A stretch of 64,000 nucleotides of DNA from contig CANTFG010000135.1 of the NCBI GenBank assembly GCA_947652605.1, forward strand, positions 62,001-126,000, read 5' to 3'. The stretch is from Elmis aenea. Taxonomy: Eukaryota; Arthropoda; Insecta; Coleoptera; Elmidae. Every line of letters begins with the position of its first letter. Positions within the stretch are counted from its first letter, which is position 1. A model generated the notes under the pieces. That model ran no database searches. It was not told the DNA's origin and worked only from the letters and a program-made list of their open reading frames with translations. Positions 52,564-64,000 of the stretch are shown here, in pieces. The translations under genes and the position numbers were made by a program.

Positions 52564-55500
52564 CAATGAGCTGGTTTTAATTTTTAATAATTTCCTAAAA
52601 ATACCGTGCTTTAGTTAATACATATGTTCCTTGAGCGACTATTTCTGAACAATTTTAATTATTGATTTGTATGTCACAGAAACAGTGTATCCATCGCCTC
52701 TTTATATGAATACAATTGTTTTGCATATGTCTTTCAATGAGCTGGTATTAATTTTTAATAATTTCCTAAAAATACCGTGCTTTAGTTAATACATATGTTC
52801 CTTGAGCGACTATTTCTAAACAATTTTAATTATTGATTTGTATATCACAGGAACAGTTTATCCATCGCCTCTTTACAGGAATACAATTGTTTTGCATATG
52901 TCTTTCAATGAGCTGGTTTTAATTTTTAATAATTTCCTAAAAATACCGTGCTTTAGTTAATACATATGTTCCTTGAGCGACTATTTCTAAACAATTTTAA
53001 TTATTGATTTGTATATCACAGGAACAGTTTATCCATCGCCTCTTTACATGAATACAATTGTTTTGCATATGTCTTTCAATGAGCTGGTTTTAATTTTTAA
53101 TAATTTCCTAAAAATACCGTGCTTTAGTTAATACATATGTTCCTTGAGCGACTATTTCTAAACAATTTTAATTATTGATTTGTATATCACAGGAACAGTT
53201 TATCCATCGCCTCTTTACATGAATACAATTGTTTTGCATATGTCTTTCAATGAGCTGGTTTTAATTTTTAATAATTTCCTAAAAATACCGTGCTTTAGTT
53301 AATACATATGTTCCTTGAGCGACTATTTCTGAACAGTTTTAATTATTGATTTGTATGTATATCACAGGAACAGTTTATCCATCGCCTCTTTACATGAATA
53401 CAATTGTTTTGCATATGTCTTTCAATGAGCTGGTTTTAATTTTTAATAATTTCCTAAAAATACCGTGCTTTAGTTAATACATATGTTCCTTGTGCGACTA
53501 TTTCGAAACAATTTCAATTATTGATTTGTATATGACAGGAACAGTTTATCCATCGCCTCTTTACATGAATACAATTGTTTTGCATATGTCTTTCAATGAG
53601 CTGGTTTTAATTTTTAATAATTTCCTAAAAATACCGTGCATTAGTTAATACATATGTTCCTTGTGCGACTATTTCGAAACAATTTCAATTATTGATTTGT
53701 ATATCACAGGAACAGTTTATCTATCGCCTCTTTACATGAATACAATTGTTTTGCATATGTCTTTCAATGAGCTGGTTTTAATTTTTAATAATTTCCTAAA
53801 AATACCGTGCTTTAGTTAATACATATGTTCCTTGAGCGACTATTTCTGAACAATTTTAATTATTGATTTGTATATCACAGAAACAGTTTATCCATCGCCT
53901 CTTTACAGGAATACAATTGTTTTGCATATGTCTTTCAATGAGCTGGTTTTAATTTTTAATAATTTCCTAAAAATACCGTGCTTTAGTTAATACATATGTT
54001 CCTTGAGCGACTATTTCTGAACAATTTTAATTATTGATTTGTATATCACAGAAACAGTTTATCCATCGCCTCTTTACATGAATACAATTGTTTTGCATAT
54101 GTCTTTCAAAGAGCTGGTTTTAATTTTTACTAATTTCCTAAAAATACCGTGCTTTAGTTAATACATATGTTCCTTGTGCGACTATTTCGAAACAATTTCA
54201 ATTATTGATTTGTATATGACAGGAACAGTTTATCCATCGCCTTTTTACATGAATAAAATTGTTTTGCATATGTCTTTCAATGAGCTGGTTTTAATTTTTA
54301 ATAATTTCCTAAAAATACCGTGCTTTAGTTAATACATATGTTCCTTGTGCGACTATTTTGAAACAATTTCAATTATTGATTTGTATATGACAGGAACAGT
54401 TTATCCATCGCTTCTTTACATGAATACAATTGTTTTGCATATGTCTTTCAATGAGCTGGTTTTATTATTTAATAATTTCCTAAAAAAACCGTGCTTTAGT
54501 TAATACATATGTTCCTTGAGCGACTATTTCTAAACAATTTTAATTATTGATTTGTATATCACAGGAACAGTTTATCCATCGCCTCTTTACATGAATACAA
54601 TTGTTTTGCATATGTCTTTCAATGAGCTGGTTTTAATTTTTAATAATTTCCTAAAAATACCGTGCTTTAGTTAATACATATGTTCCTTGAGCGACTATTT
54701 CTGAACAGTTTTAATTATTGATTTGTATGTATATCACAGGAACAGTTTATCCATCGCCTCTTTACATGAATACAATTGTTTTGCATATGTCTTTCAATGA
54801 GCTGGTTTTAATTTTTAATAATTTCCTAAAAATACCGTGCTTTAGTTAATACATATGTTCCTTGTGCGACTATTTCGAAACAATTTCAATTATTGATTTG
54901 TATATGACAGGAACAGTTTATCCATCGCCTCTTTACATGAATACAATTGTTTTGCATATGTCTTTCAATGAGCTGGTTTTAATTTTTAATAATTTCCTAA
55001 AAATACCGTGCATTAGTTAATACATATGTTCCTTGTGCGACTATTTCGAAACAATTTCAATTATTGATTTGTATATCACAGGAACAGTTTATCTATCGCC
55101 TCTTTACATGAATACAATTGTTTTGCATATGTCTTTCAATGAGCTGGTTTTAATTTTTAATAATTTCCTAAAAATACCGTGCTTTAGTTAATACATATGT
55201 TCCTTGAGCGACTATTTCTGAACAATTTTAATTATTGATTTGTATATCACAGAAACAGTTTATCCATCGCCTCTTTACAGGAATACAATTGTTTTGCATA
55301 TGTCTTTCAATGAGCTGGTTTTAATTTTTAATAATTTCCTAAAAATACCGTGCTTTAGTTAATACATATGTTCCTTGAGCGACTATTTCTGAACAATTTT
55401 AATTATTGATTTGTATATCACAGAAACAGTTTATCCATCGCCTCTTTACATGAATACAATTGTTTTGCATATGTCTTTCAAAGAGCTGGTTTTAATTTTT

Positions 55501-56750
55501 ACTAATTTCCTAAAAATACCGTGCTTTAGTTAATACATATGTTCCTTGTGCGACTATTTCGAAACAATTTCAATTATTGATTTGTATATGACAGGAACAG
55601 TTTATCCATCGCCTTTTTACATGAATAAAATTGTTTTGCATATGTCTTTCAATGAGCTGGTTTTAATTTTTAATAATTTCCTAAAAATACCGTGCTTTAG
55701 TTAATACATATGTTCCTTGTGCGACTATTTTGAAACAATTTCAATTATTGATTTGTATATGACAGGAACAGTTTATCCATCGCTTCTTTACATGAATACA
55801 ATTGTTTTGCATATGTCTTTCAATGAGCTGGTTTTATTATTTAATAATTTCCTAAAAAAACCGTGCTTTAGTTAATACATATGTTCCTTGAGCGACTATT
55901 TCTAAACAATTTTAATTATTGATTTGTATATCACAGAAACAGTTTATCCATCGCCTCTTTACATGAATACAATTGTTTTGCATATGTCTTTCAATGAGCT
56001 GGTATTAATTTTTAATAATTTCCTAAAAATACCGTGCTTTAGTTAATACATATGTTCCTTGTGCGACTATTTCGAAACAATTTCAATTATTGATTTGTAT
56101 ATGACAGGAACAGTTTATCCATCGCCTCTTTACATGAATACAATTGTTTTGCATATGTCTTTCAATGAGCTGGTTTTAATTTTTAATAATTTCCTAAAAA
56201 TACCGTGCTTTAGTTAATACATATGTTCCTTGAGCGACTATTTCTAAACAATTTTAATTATTGATTTGTATATCACAGGAACAGTTTATCCATCGCCTCT
56301 TTACAGGAATACATTTGTTTTGCATATGTCTTTCAATGAGCTGGTTTTAATTTTTAATAATTTCCTAAAAATACCGTGCATTAGTTAATACATATGTTCC
56401 TTGAGCGACTATTTCTGAACAATTTTAATTATTGATTTGTATATCACAGGAACAGTTTATCCATCGCCTCTTTACATGAATACAATTGTTTTGCATATGT
56501 CTTTCAATGAGCTGGTTTTAATTTTTAATAATTTCCTAAAAATACCGTGCTTTAGTTAATACATATGTTCCTTGGGCGACTATTTCTAAACGATTTTAAT
56601 TATTGATTTGTATATCACAGGAACAGTTTATCTATCGCCTCTTTACATGAATACAATTGTTTTGCCTATGTCTTTCAATGAGCTGGTTTTAATTTTTAAT
56701 AATTTCCTAAAAATACCGTGCTTTAGTTAATACATATGTTCCTTGAGCGA
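52564..56750 (+). repeat. 26-monomer unit, copy 2, with nested 8-mer duplication
   Basis: Near-identical second copy at offset 4454. The nested 1372-bp duplication is present again (GTAT 53353/54725; TTCAAAGAGCTGG 54107/55479; TTATTATTT 54458/55830), so the inner duplication preceded the outer one. The copy ends in the monomer near 56770, where ATTGATTGTATATGAC has lost one T and a 4-mer repeat begins. Confidence 0.93.
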
Positions 56751-57520
56751 CTATTTCTAAACAATTTTAATTATTGATTGTATATGACAGGAACAGTTTA
56801 TCCATCGCCTCTTTACATGAATACAATTGTTTTGCATATGTCTTTCAATGAGCTGGTTTTAATTTTTAATAATTTCCTAAAAATACCGTGCTTTAGTTAA
56901 TACATATGTTCCTTGAGCGACTATTTCTAAACAATTTTAATTATTGATTTGTATATCACAGGAACAGTTTATCCATCGCCTCTTTACAGGAATACATTTG
57001 TTTTGCATATGTCTTTCAATGAGCTGGTTTTAATTTTTAATAATTTCCTAAAAATACCGTGCATTAGTTAATACATATGTTCCTTGAGCGACTATTTCTG
57101 AACAATTTTAATTATTGATTTGTATATCACAGGAACAGTTTATCCATCGCCTCTTTACATGAATACAATTGTTTTGCATATGTCTTTCAATGAGCTGGTT
57201 TTAATTTTTAATAATTTCCTAAAAATACCGTGCTTTAGTTAATACATATGTTCCTTGGGCGACTATTTCTAAACGATTTTAATTATTGATTTGTATATCA
57301 CAGGAACAGTTTATCCATCGCCTCTTTACATGAATACAATTGTTTTGCATATGTCTTTCAATGAGCTGGTTTTAATTTTTAATAATTTCCTAAAAATACC
57401 GTGCTTTAGTTAATACATATGTTCCTTGAGCGACTATTTCTAAACAATTTTAATTATTGATTTGTATATCACAGGAACAGTTTATCCATCGCCTCTTTAC
57501 ATGAATACAATTGTTTTGCA
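56160..57520 (+). repeat. Tandem 4-monomer duplication (683 bp)
   Basis: AAACGATT at 56589 recurs at 57272, 683 bp away (4 x 171 - 1). The CAGGAATACATTTG (about 56310/56988) and GCATTAG (about 56379/57062) monomers recur likewise. The missing base is in the hybrid monomer at 56770-56790, which joins a CTAAAC left part to a TATGACAGG right part. The second copy lacks the CCTATG variant. Confidence 0.9.
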
Positions 57521-59030
57521 TATGTCTTTCAATGAGCTGGCATTAATTTATAATAATTTCCTAAAAATACCGTGCTTTAGTTAATACATATGTTCCTTGT
57601 GCGACTATTTCGAAACAATTTCAATTATTGATTTGTATATGACAGGAACAGTTTATCCATCGCCTCTTTACATGAATACAATGGTTTTGCATATGTCTTT
57701 CAATGAGCTGGTTTTAATTTTTAATAATTTCCTAAAAATACCGTGCTTTAGTTAATACATATGTTCCTTGAGCGACTATTTCTAAACAATTTTAATTATT
57801 GATTTGTATATCACAGGAACAGTTTATCCATCGCCTCTTTACAGGAATACAATTGTTTTGCATATGTCTTTCAATGAGCTGGTTTTAATTTTTAATAATT
57901 TCCTAAAAATACCGTGCTTTAGTTAATACATATGTTCCTTGAGCGACTATTTCGAAACAATTTTAATTATTGATTTGTATATCACAGGAACAGTTTATCC
58001 ATCGCCTCTTTACAGGAATACAATTGTTTTGCATATGTCTTTCAATGAGCTGGTTTTAATTTTTAATAATTTCCCAAAAATACCTTGCTTTAGTTAATAC
58101 ATATGTTCCTTGAGCGACTATTTCTAAACAATTTTAATTATTGATTTGTATATCACAGGAACAGTTTATCCATCGCCTCTTTACAGGAATACAATTGTTT
58201 TGCATATGTCTTTCAATGAGCTGGTTTTAATTTTTAATAATTTCCTAAAAATACCGTGCATTAGTTAATACATATGTTCTTTGAGCGACTATTTCTGAAC
58301 AATTTTAATTATTGATTTGTATGTATATCACAGGAACAGTTTATCCATCGCCTCTTTACATGAATACAATTGTTTTGCATATGTCTTTCAATGAGCTGGT
58401 TTTAATTTTTAATAATTTCCTAAAAATACCGTGCTTTAGTTAATACATATGTTCCTTGGGCGACTATTTCGAAACAATTTTAATTATTGATTTGTATATG
58501 ACAAGAACAGTTTATCCATCGCCTCTTTACATGAATACAATTGTTTTGCATATGTCTTTCAATGAGCTGGTTTTAATTTTTAATAATTTCCTAAAAATAC
58601 CGTGCATTAGTTAATACATATGTTCCTTGTGCGACTATTTCGAAAAAATTTCAATTATTGATTTGTATATCACAGGAACAGTTTATCTATCGCCTCTTTA
58701 CATGAATACAATTGTTTTGCATATGTCTTTCAATGAGCTGGTTTTAATTTTTAATAATTTCCTAAAAATACCGTGCATTAGTTAATACATATGTTCCTTG
58801 AGCGACTATTTCGAAACAATTTTAATTATTGATTTGTATATCACAGGAACAGTTTATCCATCGCCTCTTTACATGAATACAATTGTTTTGCATATGTCTT
58901 TCAATGAGCTGGTTTTAATTTTTAATAATTTCCTAAAAATACCGTGCTTTAGTTAATACATATGTTCCTTGAGCGACTATTTCGAAACAATTTTAATTAT
59001 TGATTTGTATATCACAGGAACAGTTTATCC
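57240..59030 (+). repeat. Block repeated at 62210-64000 (offset 4971)
   Basis: Shared private markers are AAACGATT 57272/62243, CATTAATTTATAATAA 57541/62512, an ATGGTTTTG monomer (about 57680/62651), CCTTGC (about 58083/63054), and a GTAT insertion 58319/63290. The offset is 29 x 171 + 12. The right-hand copy runs off the end of the window. Confidence 0.92.
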
Positions 59031-59889
59031 ATCGCCTCTTTACATGAATACAATTGTTTTGCATAGGTCTTTCAATGAGCTGGTTTTAATTTTTAATAAT
59101 TTCCTAAAAATACCGTGCTTTAGTTAATACATATGTTCCTTGAGCGACTATTTCTAAACAATTTTAATTATTGATTTGTATATGACAGGAACAGTTTATC
59201 CATTGCCTCTTTACATGAATACAATTGTTTTGCATATGTCTTTCAATGAGCTGGTTTTAATTTTTAATAATTTCCTAAAAATACCGTGCTTTAGTTAATA
59301 CATATGTTCCTTGAGCGACTATTTCTAAACAATTTTAATTATTGATTTGTATATCACAGGAACAGTTTATCCATCGCCTCTTTACATGAATAAAATTGTT
59401 TTGCATATGTCTTTCAATGAGCTGGTTTTAATTTTTAATAATTTCCTAAAAATACCGTGCTTTAGTTAATACATATGTTCCTTGAGCGACTATTTCGAAA
59501 CAATTTTAATTATTGATTTGTATATCACAGGAACAGTTTATCCATCGCCTCTTTACATGAATACAATTGTTTTGCATATGTCTTTCAATGAGCTGGTTTT
59601 AATTTTTAATAATTTCCTAAAAATACCGTGCTTTAGTTAATACATATGTTCCTTGAGCGACTATTTCTGAACAATTTTAATTATTGATTTGTATGTCACA
59701 GAAACAGTTTATCCATCGCCTCTTTACATGAATACAATTGTTTTGCATATGTCTTTCAATGAGCTGGTATTAATTTTTAATAATTTCCTAAAAATACCGT
59801 GCTTTAGTTAATACATATGTTCCTTGAGCGACTATTTCTAAACAATTTTAATTATTGATTTGTATATCACAGGAACAGTTTATCCATCG
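59031..59889 (+). repeat. Satellite between repeated blocks
   Basis: Five monomers in an order also seen at 47.7-48.4 kb: CCATTGCC, AATAAAATTG, CGAAAC, GTATGTCAC, GGTATTAATT. GCATAGGTC near 59063 is a private substitution. No other sequence. Confidence 0.8.
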
Positions 59890-61090
59890 CCTCTTTACAG
59901 GAATACAATTGTTTTGCATATGTCTTTCAATGAGCTGGTTTTAATTTTTAATAATTTCCTAAAAATACCGTGCTTTAGTTAATACATATGTTCCTTGAGC
60001 GACTATTTCTAAACAATTTTAATTATTGATTTGTATTTCACAGGAACAGTTTATCCATCGCCTCTTTACAGGAATACAATTGTTTTGCATATGTCTTTCA
60101 ATGAGCTGGTTTTAATTTTTAATAATTTCCTAAAAATACCGTGCATTAGTTAATACATATGTTCTTTGAGCGACTATTTCTGAACAATTTTAATTATTGA
60201 TTTGTATGTATATCACAGGAACAGTTTATCCATCGCCTCTTTACATGAATACAATTGTTTTGCATATGTCTTTCAATGAGCTGGTTTTAATTTTTAATAA
60301 TTTCCTAAAAATACCGTGCTTTAGTTAATACATATGTTCCTTGTGCGACTATTTCGAAACAATTTCAATTATTGATTTGTATATCACAGGAACAGTTTAT
60401 CCATCGCCTCTTTACATGAATACAATTGTTTTGCAAATGTCTTTCAATGAGCTGGTTTTAATTTTTAATAATTTCCTAAAAATACCGTGCATTAGTTAAT
60501 ACATATGTTCCTTGTGCGACTATTTCGAAACAATTTCAATTATTGATTTGTATATCACAGGAACAGTTTATCTATCGCCTCTTTACATGAATACAATTGT
60601 TTTGCATATGTCTTTCAATGAGCTGGTTTTAATTTTTAATAATTTCCTAAAAATACCGTGCTTTAGTTAATACATATGTTCCTTGAGCGACTATTTCTGA
60701 ACAATTTTAATTATTGATTTGTATATCACAGAAACAGTTTATCCATCGCCTCTTTACAGGAATACAATTGTTTTGCATATGTTTTTCAATGAGCTGGTTT
60801 TAATTTTTAATAATTTCCTAAAAATACCGTGCTTTAGTTAATACATATGTTCCTTGAGCGACTTTTTCTGAACAATTTTAATTATTGATTTGTATATCAC
60901 AGAAACAGTTTATCCATCGCCTCTTTACATGAATACAATTGTTTTGCATATGTCTTTCAAAGAGCTGGTTTTAATTTTTACTAATTTCCTAAAAATACCG
61001 TGCTTTAGTTAATACATATGTTCCTTGGGCGACTATTTCTAAACGATTTTAATTATTGATTTGTATATCACAGGAACAGTTTATCCATCG
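59890..61090 (+). repeat. 7-monomer unit (1201 bp), copy 1
   Basis: Rare marks recur exactly 1201 bp later (7 x 171 + 4): GTATTTCAC 60033/61234, GTAT insertion 60204/61405, TTTTGCAAATG (about 60431/61632), GACTTTTTCTG 60860/62061, TTCAAAGAGCTGG 60958/62159, and AAACGATT 61042/62243. Four of these marks occur nowhere else I noticed, so the duplication is recent. Confidence 0.94.
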
Positions 61091-62290
61091 CCTCTTTACA
61101 GGAATACAATTGTTTTGCATATGTCTTTCAATGAGCTGGTTTTAATTTTTAATAATTTCCTAAAAATACCGTGCTTTAGTTAATACATATGTTCCTTGAG
61201 CGACTATTTCTAAACAATTTTAATTATTGATTTGTATTTCACAGGAACAGTTTATCCATCGCCTCTTTACAGGAATACAATTGTTTTGCATATGTCTTTC
61301 AATGAGCTGGTTTTAATTTTTAATAATTTCCTAAAAATACCGTGCATTAGTTAATACATATGTTCTTTGAGCGACTATTTCTGAACAATTTTAATTATTG
61401 ATTTGTATGTATATCACAGGAACAGTTTATCCATCGCCTCTTTACATGAATACAATTGTTTTGCATATGTCTTTCAATGAGCTGGTTTTAATTTTTAATA
61501 ATTTCCTAAAAATACCGTGCTTTAGTTAATACATATGTTCCTTGTGCGACTATTTCGAAACAATTTCAATTATTGATTTGTATATCACAGGAACAGTTTA
61601 TCCATCGCCTCTTTACATGAATACAATTGTTTTGCAAATGTCTTTCAATGAGCTGGTTTTAATTTTTAATAATTTCCTAAAAATACCGTGCATTAGTTAA
61701 TACATATGTTCCTTGTGCGACTATTTCGAAACAATTTCAATTATTGATTTGTATATCACAGGAACAGTTTATCTATCGCCTCTTTACATGAATACAATTG
61801 TTTTGCATATGTCTTTCAATGAGCTGGTTTTAATTTTTAATAATTTCCTAAAAATACCGTGCTTTAGTTAATACATATGTTCCTTGAGCGACTATTTCTG
61901 AACAATTTTAATTATTGATTTGTATATCACAGAAACAGTTTATCCATCGCCTCTTTACAGGAATACAATTGTTTTGCATATGTTTTTCAATGAGCTGGTT
62001 TTAATTTTTAATAATTTCCTAAAAATACCGTGCTTTAGTTAATACATATGTTCCTTGAGCGACTTTTTCTGAACAATTTTAATTATTGATTTGTATATCA
62101 CAGAAACAGTTTATCCATCGCCTCTTTACATGAATACAATTGTTTTGCATATGTCTTTCAAAGAGCTGGTTTTAATTTTTACTAATTTCCTAAAAATACC
62201 GTGCTTTAGTTAATACATATGTTCCTTGGGCGACTATTTCTAAACGATTTTAATTATTGATTTGTATATCACAGGAACAGTTTATCCATC
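61091..62290 (+). repeat. 7-monomer unit, copy 2
   Basis: Second copy at offset 1201. The junction is in the monomer near 61090, where the AAACGATT left part meets a CAGGAAT right part. In the equivalent monomer at 62243-62300 the right part is CATGAAT, the form also found at 57272-57330, so 61090 is the hybrid created by the duplication. Confidence 0.94.
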
Positions 62291-64000
62291 GCCTCTTTAC
62301 ATGAATACAATTGTTTTGCATATGTCTTTCAATGAGCTGGTTTTAATTTTTAATAATTTCCTAAAAATACCGTGCTTTAGTTAATACATATGTTCCTTGA
62401 GCGACTATTTCTAAACAATTTTAATTATTGATTTGTATATCACAGGAACAGTTTATCCATCGCCTCTTTACATGAATACAATTGTTTTGCATATGTCTTT
62501 CAATGAGCTGGCATTAATTTATAATAATTTCCTAAAAATACCGTGCTTTAGTTAATACATATGTTCCTTGTGCGACTATTTCGAAACAATTTCAATTATT
62601 GATTTGTATATGACAGGAACAGTTTATCCATCGCCTCTTTACATGAATACAATGGTTTTGCATATGTCTTTCAATGAGCTGGTTTTAATTTTTAATAATT
62701 TCCTAAAAATACCGTGCTTTAGTTAATACATATGTTCCTTGAGCGACTATTTCTAAACAATTTTAATTATTGATTTGTATATCACAGGAACAGTTTATCC
62801 ATCGCCTCTTTACAGGAATACAATTGTTTTGCATATGTCTTTCAATGAGCTGGTTTTAATTTTTAATAATTTCCCAAAAATACCGTGCTTTAGTTAATAC
62901 ATATGTTCCTTGAGCGACTATTTCGAAACAATTTTAATTATTGATTTGTATATCACAGGAACAGTTTATCCATCGCCTCTTTACAGGAATACAATTGTTT
63001 TGCATATGTCTTTCAATGAGCTGGTTTTAATTTTTAATAATTTCCCAAAAATACCTTGCTTTAGTTAATACATATGTTCCTTGAGCGACTATTTCTAAAC
63101 AATTTTAATTATTGATTTGTATATCACAGGAACAGTTTATCCATCGCCTCTTTACAGGAATACAATTGTTTTGCATATGTCTTTCAATGGGCTGGTTTTA
63201 ATTTTTAATAATTTCCTAAAAATACCGTGCATTAGTTAATACATATGTTCTTTGAGCGACTATTTCTGAACAATTTTAATTATTGATTTGTATGTATATC
63301 ACAGGAACAGTTTATCCATCGCCTCTTTACATGAATACAATTGTTTTGCATATGTCTTTCAATGAGCTGGTTTTAATTTTTAATAATTTCCTAAAAATAC
63401 CGTGCTTTAGTTAATACATATGTTCCTTGGGCGACTATTTCGAAACAATTTCAATTATTGATTTGTATATGACAAGAACAGTTTATCCATCGCCTCTTTA
63501 CATGAATACAATTGTTTTGCATATGTCTTTCAATGAGCTGGTTTTAATTTTTAATAATTTCCTAAAAATACCGTGCATTAGTTAATACATATGTTCCTTG
63601 TGCGACTATTTCGAAACAATTTCAATTATTGATTTGTATATCACAGGAACAGTTTATCTATCGCCTCTTTACATGAATACAATTGTTTTGCATATGTCTT
63701 TCAATGAGCTGGTTTTAATTTTTAATAATTTCCTAAAAATACCGTGCATTAGTTAATACATATGTTCCTTGAGCGACTATTTCGAAACAATTTTAATTAT
63801 TGATTTGTATATCACAGGAACAGTTTATCCATCGCCTCTTTACATGAATACAATTGTTTTGCATATGTCTTTCAATGAGCTGGTTTTAATTTTTAATAAT
63901 TTCCTAAAAATACCGTGCTTTAGTTAATACATATGTTCCTTGAGCGACTATTTCTAAACAATTTTAATTATTGATTTGTATATGACAGGAACAGTATATC
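62291..64000 (+). repeat. Block repeating 57320-59030, truncated by the window
   Basis: Copy of 57320-59030 at offset 4971 with few changes, for example CCCAAAAATACCG near 62873 where the other copy has CCTAAAAATACCG, and CAATGGGCTGG near 63186. The last monomer begins at 63894 and is cut at 107 bp by the window edge. Confidence 0.9.

Larger units (their letters stand above)
1..64000 (+). repeat. 171-bp AT-rich satellite array filling the whole window
   Basis: The sequence repeats head to tail with a 171-bp period from the first base to the last. The start motif TAATAATTTCC is seen at 1, 172, 343, 518 and onward to 63894. All copies have the same orientation and no unrelated sequence lies between them. 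The consensus has 48 G/C in 171 bases (28%). Length changes seen are 24 GTAT insertions, four 2-bp deletions, two 3-bp and two other 4-bp insertions, one +1, one -1, and two internal deletions of 68 and 95 bp. Their sum (-61) with 374 monomers predicts the start of the last partial unit at 63894, as observed. There is no gene: each of the six frames carries a stop within every consensus monomer. The likely role is structural heterochromatin (centromeric, pericentromeric, subtelomeric, or sex/B chromosome). This is inferred from array type and monomer size; the sequence does not prove it. Confidence 0.99.

Noticed and set aside
1..64000. Regularly spaced repeats suggesting a CRISPR array
   Set aside because: The whole 171 bp repeats with no unique spacers, and units are far too long; this is satellite DNA.
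1..64000. Possible repetitive protein gene, since 171 is a multiple of three and a frame could stay open across monomers
   Set aside because: In the consensus every forward frame has a stop (TAA at positions 1, 12 and 32 in the three frames), and every reverse frame also has at least one stop per monomer. The longest open stretches are well under one or two monomers.
1..64000. Primate alpha satellite, suggested by the 171-bp period and HOR structure
   Set aside because: The sequence shows none of the alpha-satellite sequence I know, and the CENP-B box is not present. Only the length matches.
1..64000. Rolling-circle transposon or transposon-derived tandem repeats
   Set aside because: No terminal motifs, coding remnants, target-site duplications or flanking unique sequence occur in the window, so a transposon origin cannot be supported.

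Overview
The whole 64-kb window is one uninterrupted, single-orientation satellite DNA array. The monomer is 171 bp, about 28% G+C (48 of 171 bases in the consensus), and repeats head to tail from base 1 to base 64000. I found no gene, tRNA, rRNA, transposon, microsatellite block, telomere repeat or inversion. Every reading frame on both strands meets a stop at least once per monomer. Counting net length changes, 374 nominal monomers (374 x 171 = 63,954) minus 61 bases of indels gives 63,893. This is exactly where the last, partial monomer (107 bp) starts, so the indel list below accounts for the whole window.

This is eukaryotic heterochromatin, of the kind found at centromeres, pericentromeres, subtelomeres, or sex and B chromosomes. 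The host cannot be named. The monomer is not primate alpha satellite despite the equal 171-bp length, and I do not recognise the family. CpG is not depleted (3-4 per monomer against about 3.3 expected from base composition). That argues weakly for a host with little germline CpG methylation, such as many invertebrates, and against a vertebrate or plant.

The monomers fall into a few subfamilies defined by linked diagnostic positions. These are arranged in higher-order repeats (HORs) that change along the window. 1-5820 is a 34-monomer unit whose first part recurs at 5821 to about 7900. About 5070-13540 holds three copies of a 17/16/17-monomer unit (2911/2740/2911 bp). 13003-17530 holds two copies of a 14-mer (2392 bp). 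17540-18780 repeats 3506-4746. 18.8-29.2 kb is a mosaic with local 3-mer, 5-mer and 8-mer duplications. 29210-35390 holds two copies of an 18-mer (3089 bp), itself two related 9-mers. 35800-41690 holds a 20-mer (3428 bp) and a partial second copy. 41.7-48.1 kb is the most disordered zone and holds the only two deletion-fused monomers. 48.1-56.75 kb holds two copies of a 26-mer (4454 bp), each containing a tandem 8-mer duplication (1372 bp). 56.2-57.5 kb holds a 4-mer duplication. 57.2-64 kb holds a 29-mer-spaced repeat (4971 bp) enclosing a tandem 7-mer duplication (1201 bp).

The pattern is the signature of repeated unequal crossover or break-induced amplification: nearly identical long units, breakpoints within monomers that leave hybrid monomers, and nested duplications. 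Nothing in the sequence supports a protein-coding or CRISPR-like system. The novelty lies in the satellite family itself, its nested HOR architecture, and the palindromic or microhomology sites at which its few indels occur. All HOR boundaries are read by eye from diagnostic variants and are good to roughly one monomer; distances between shared diagnostic variants are exact to the base.
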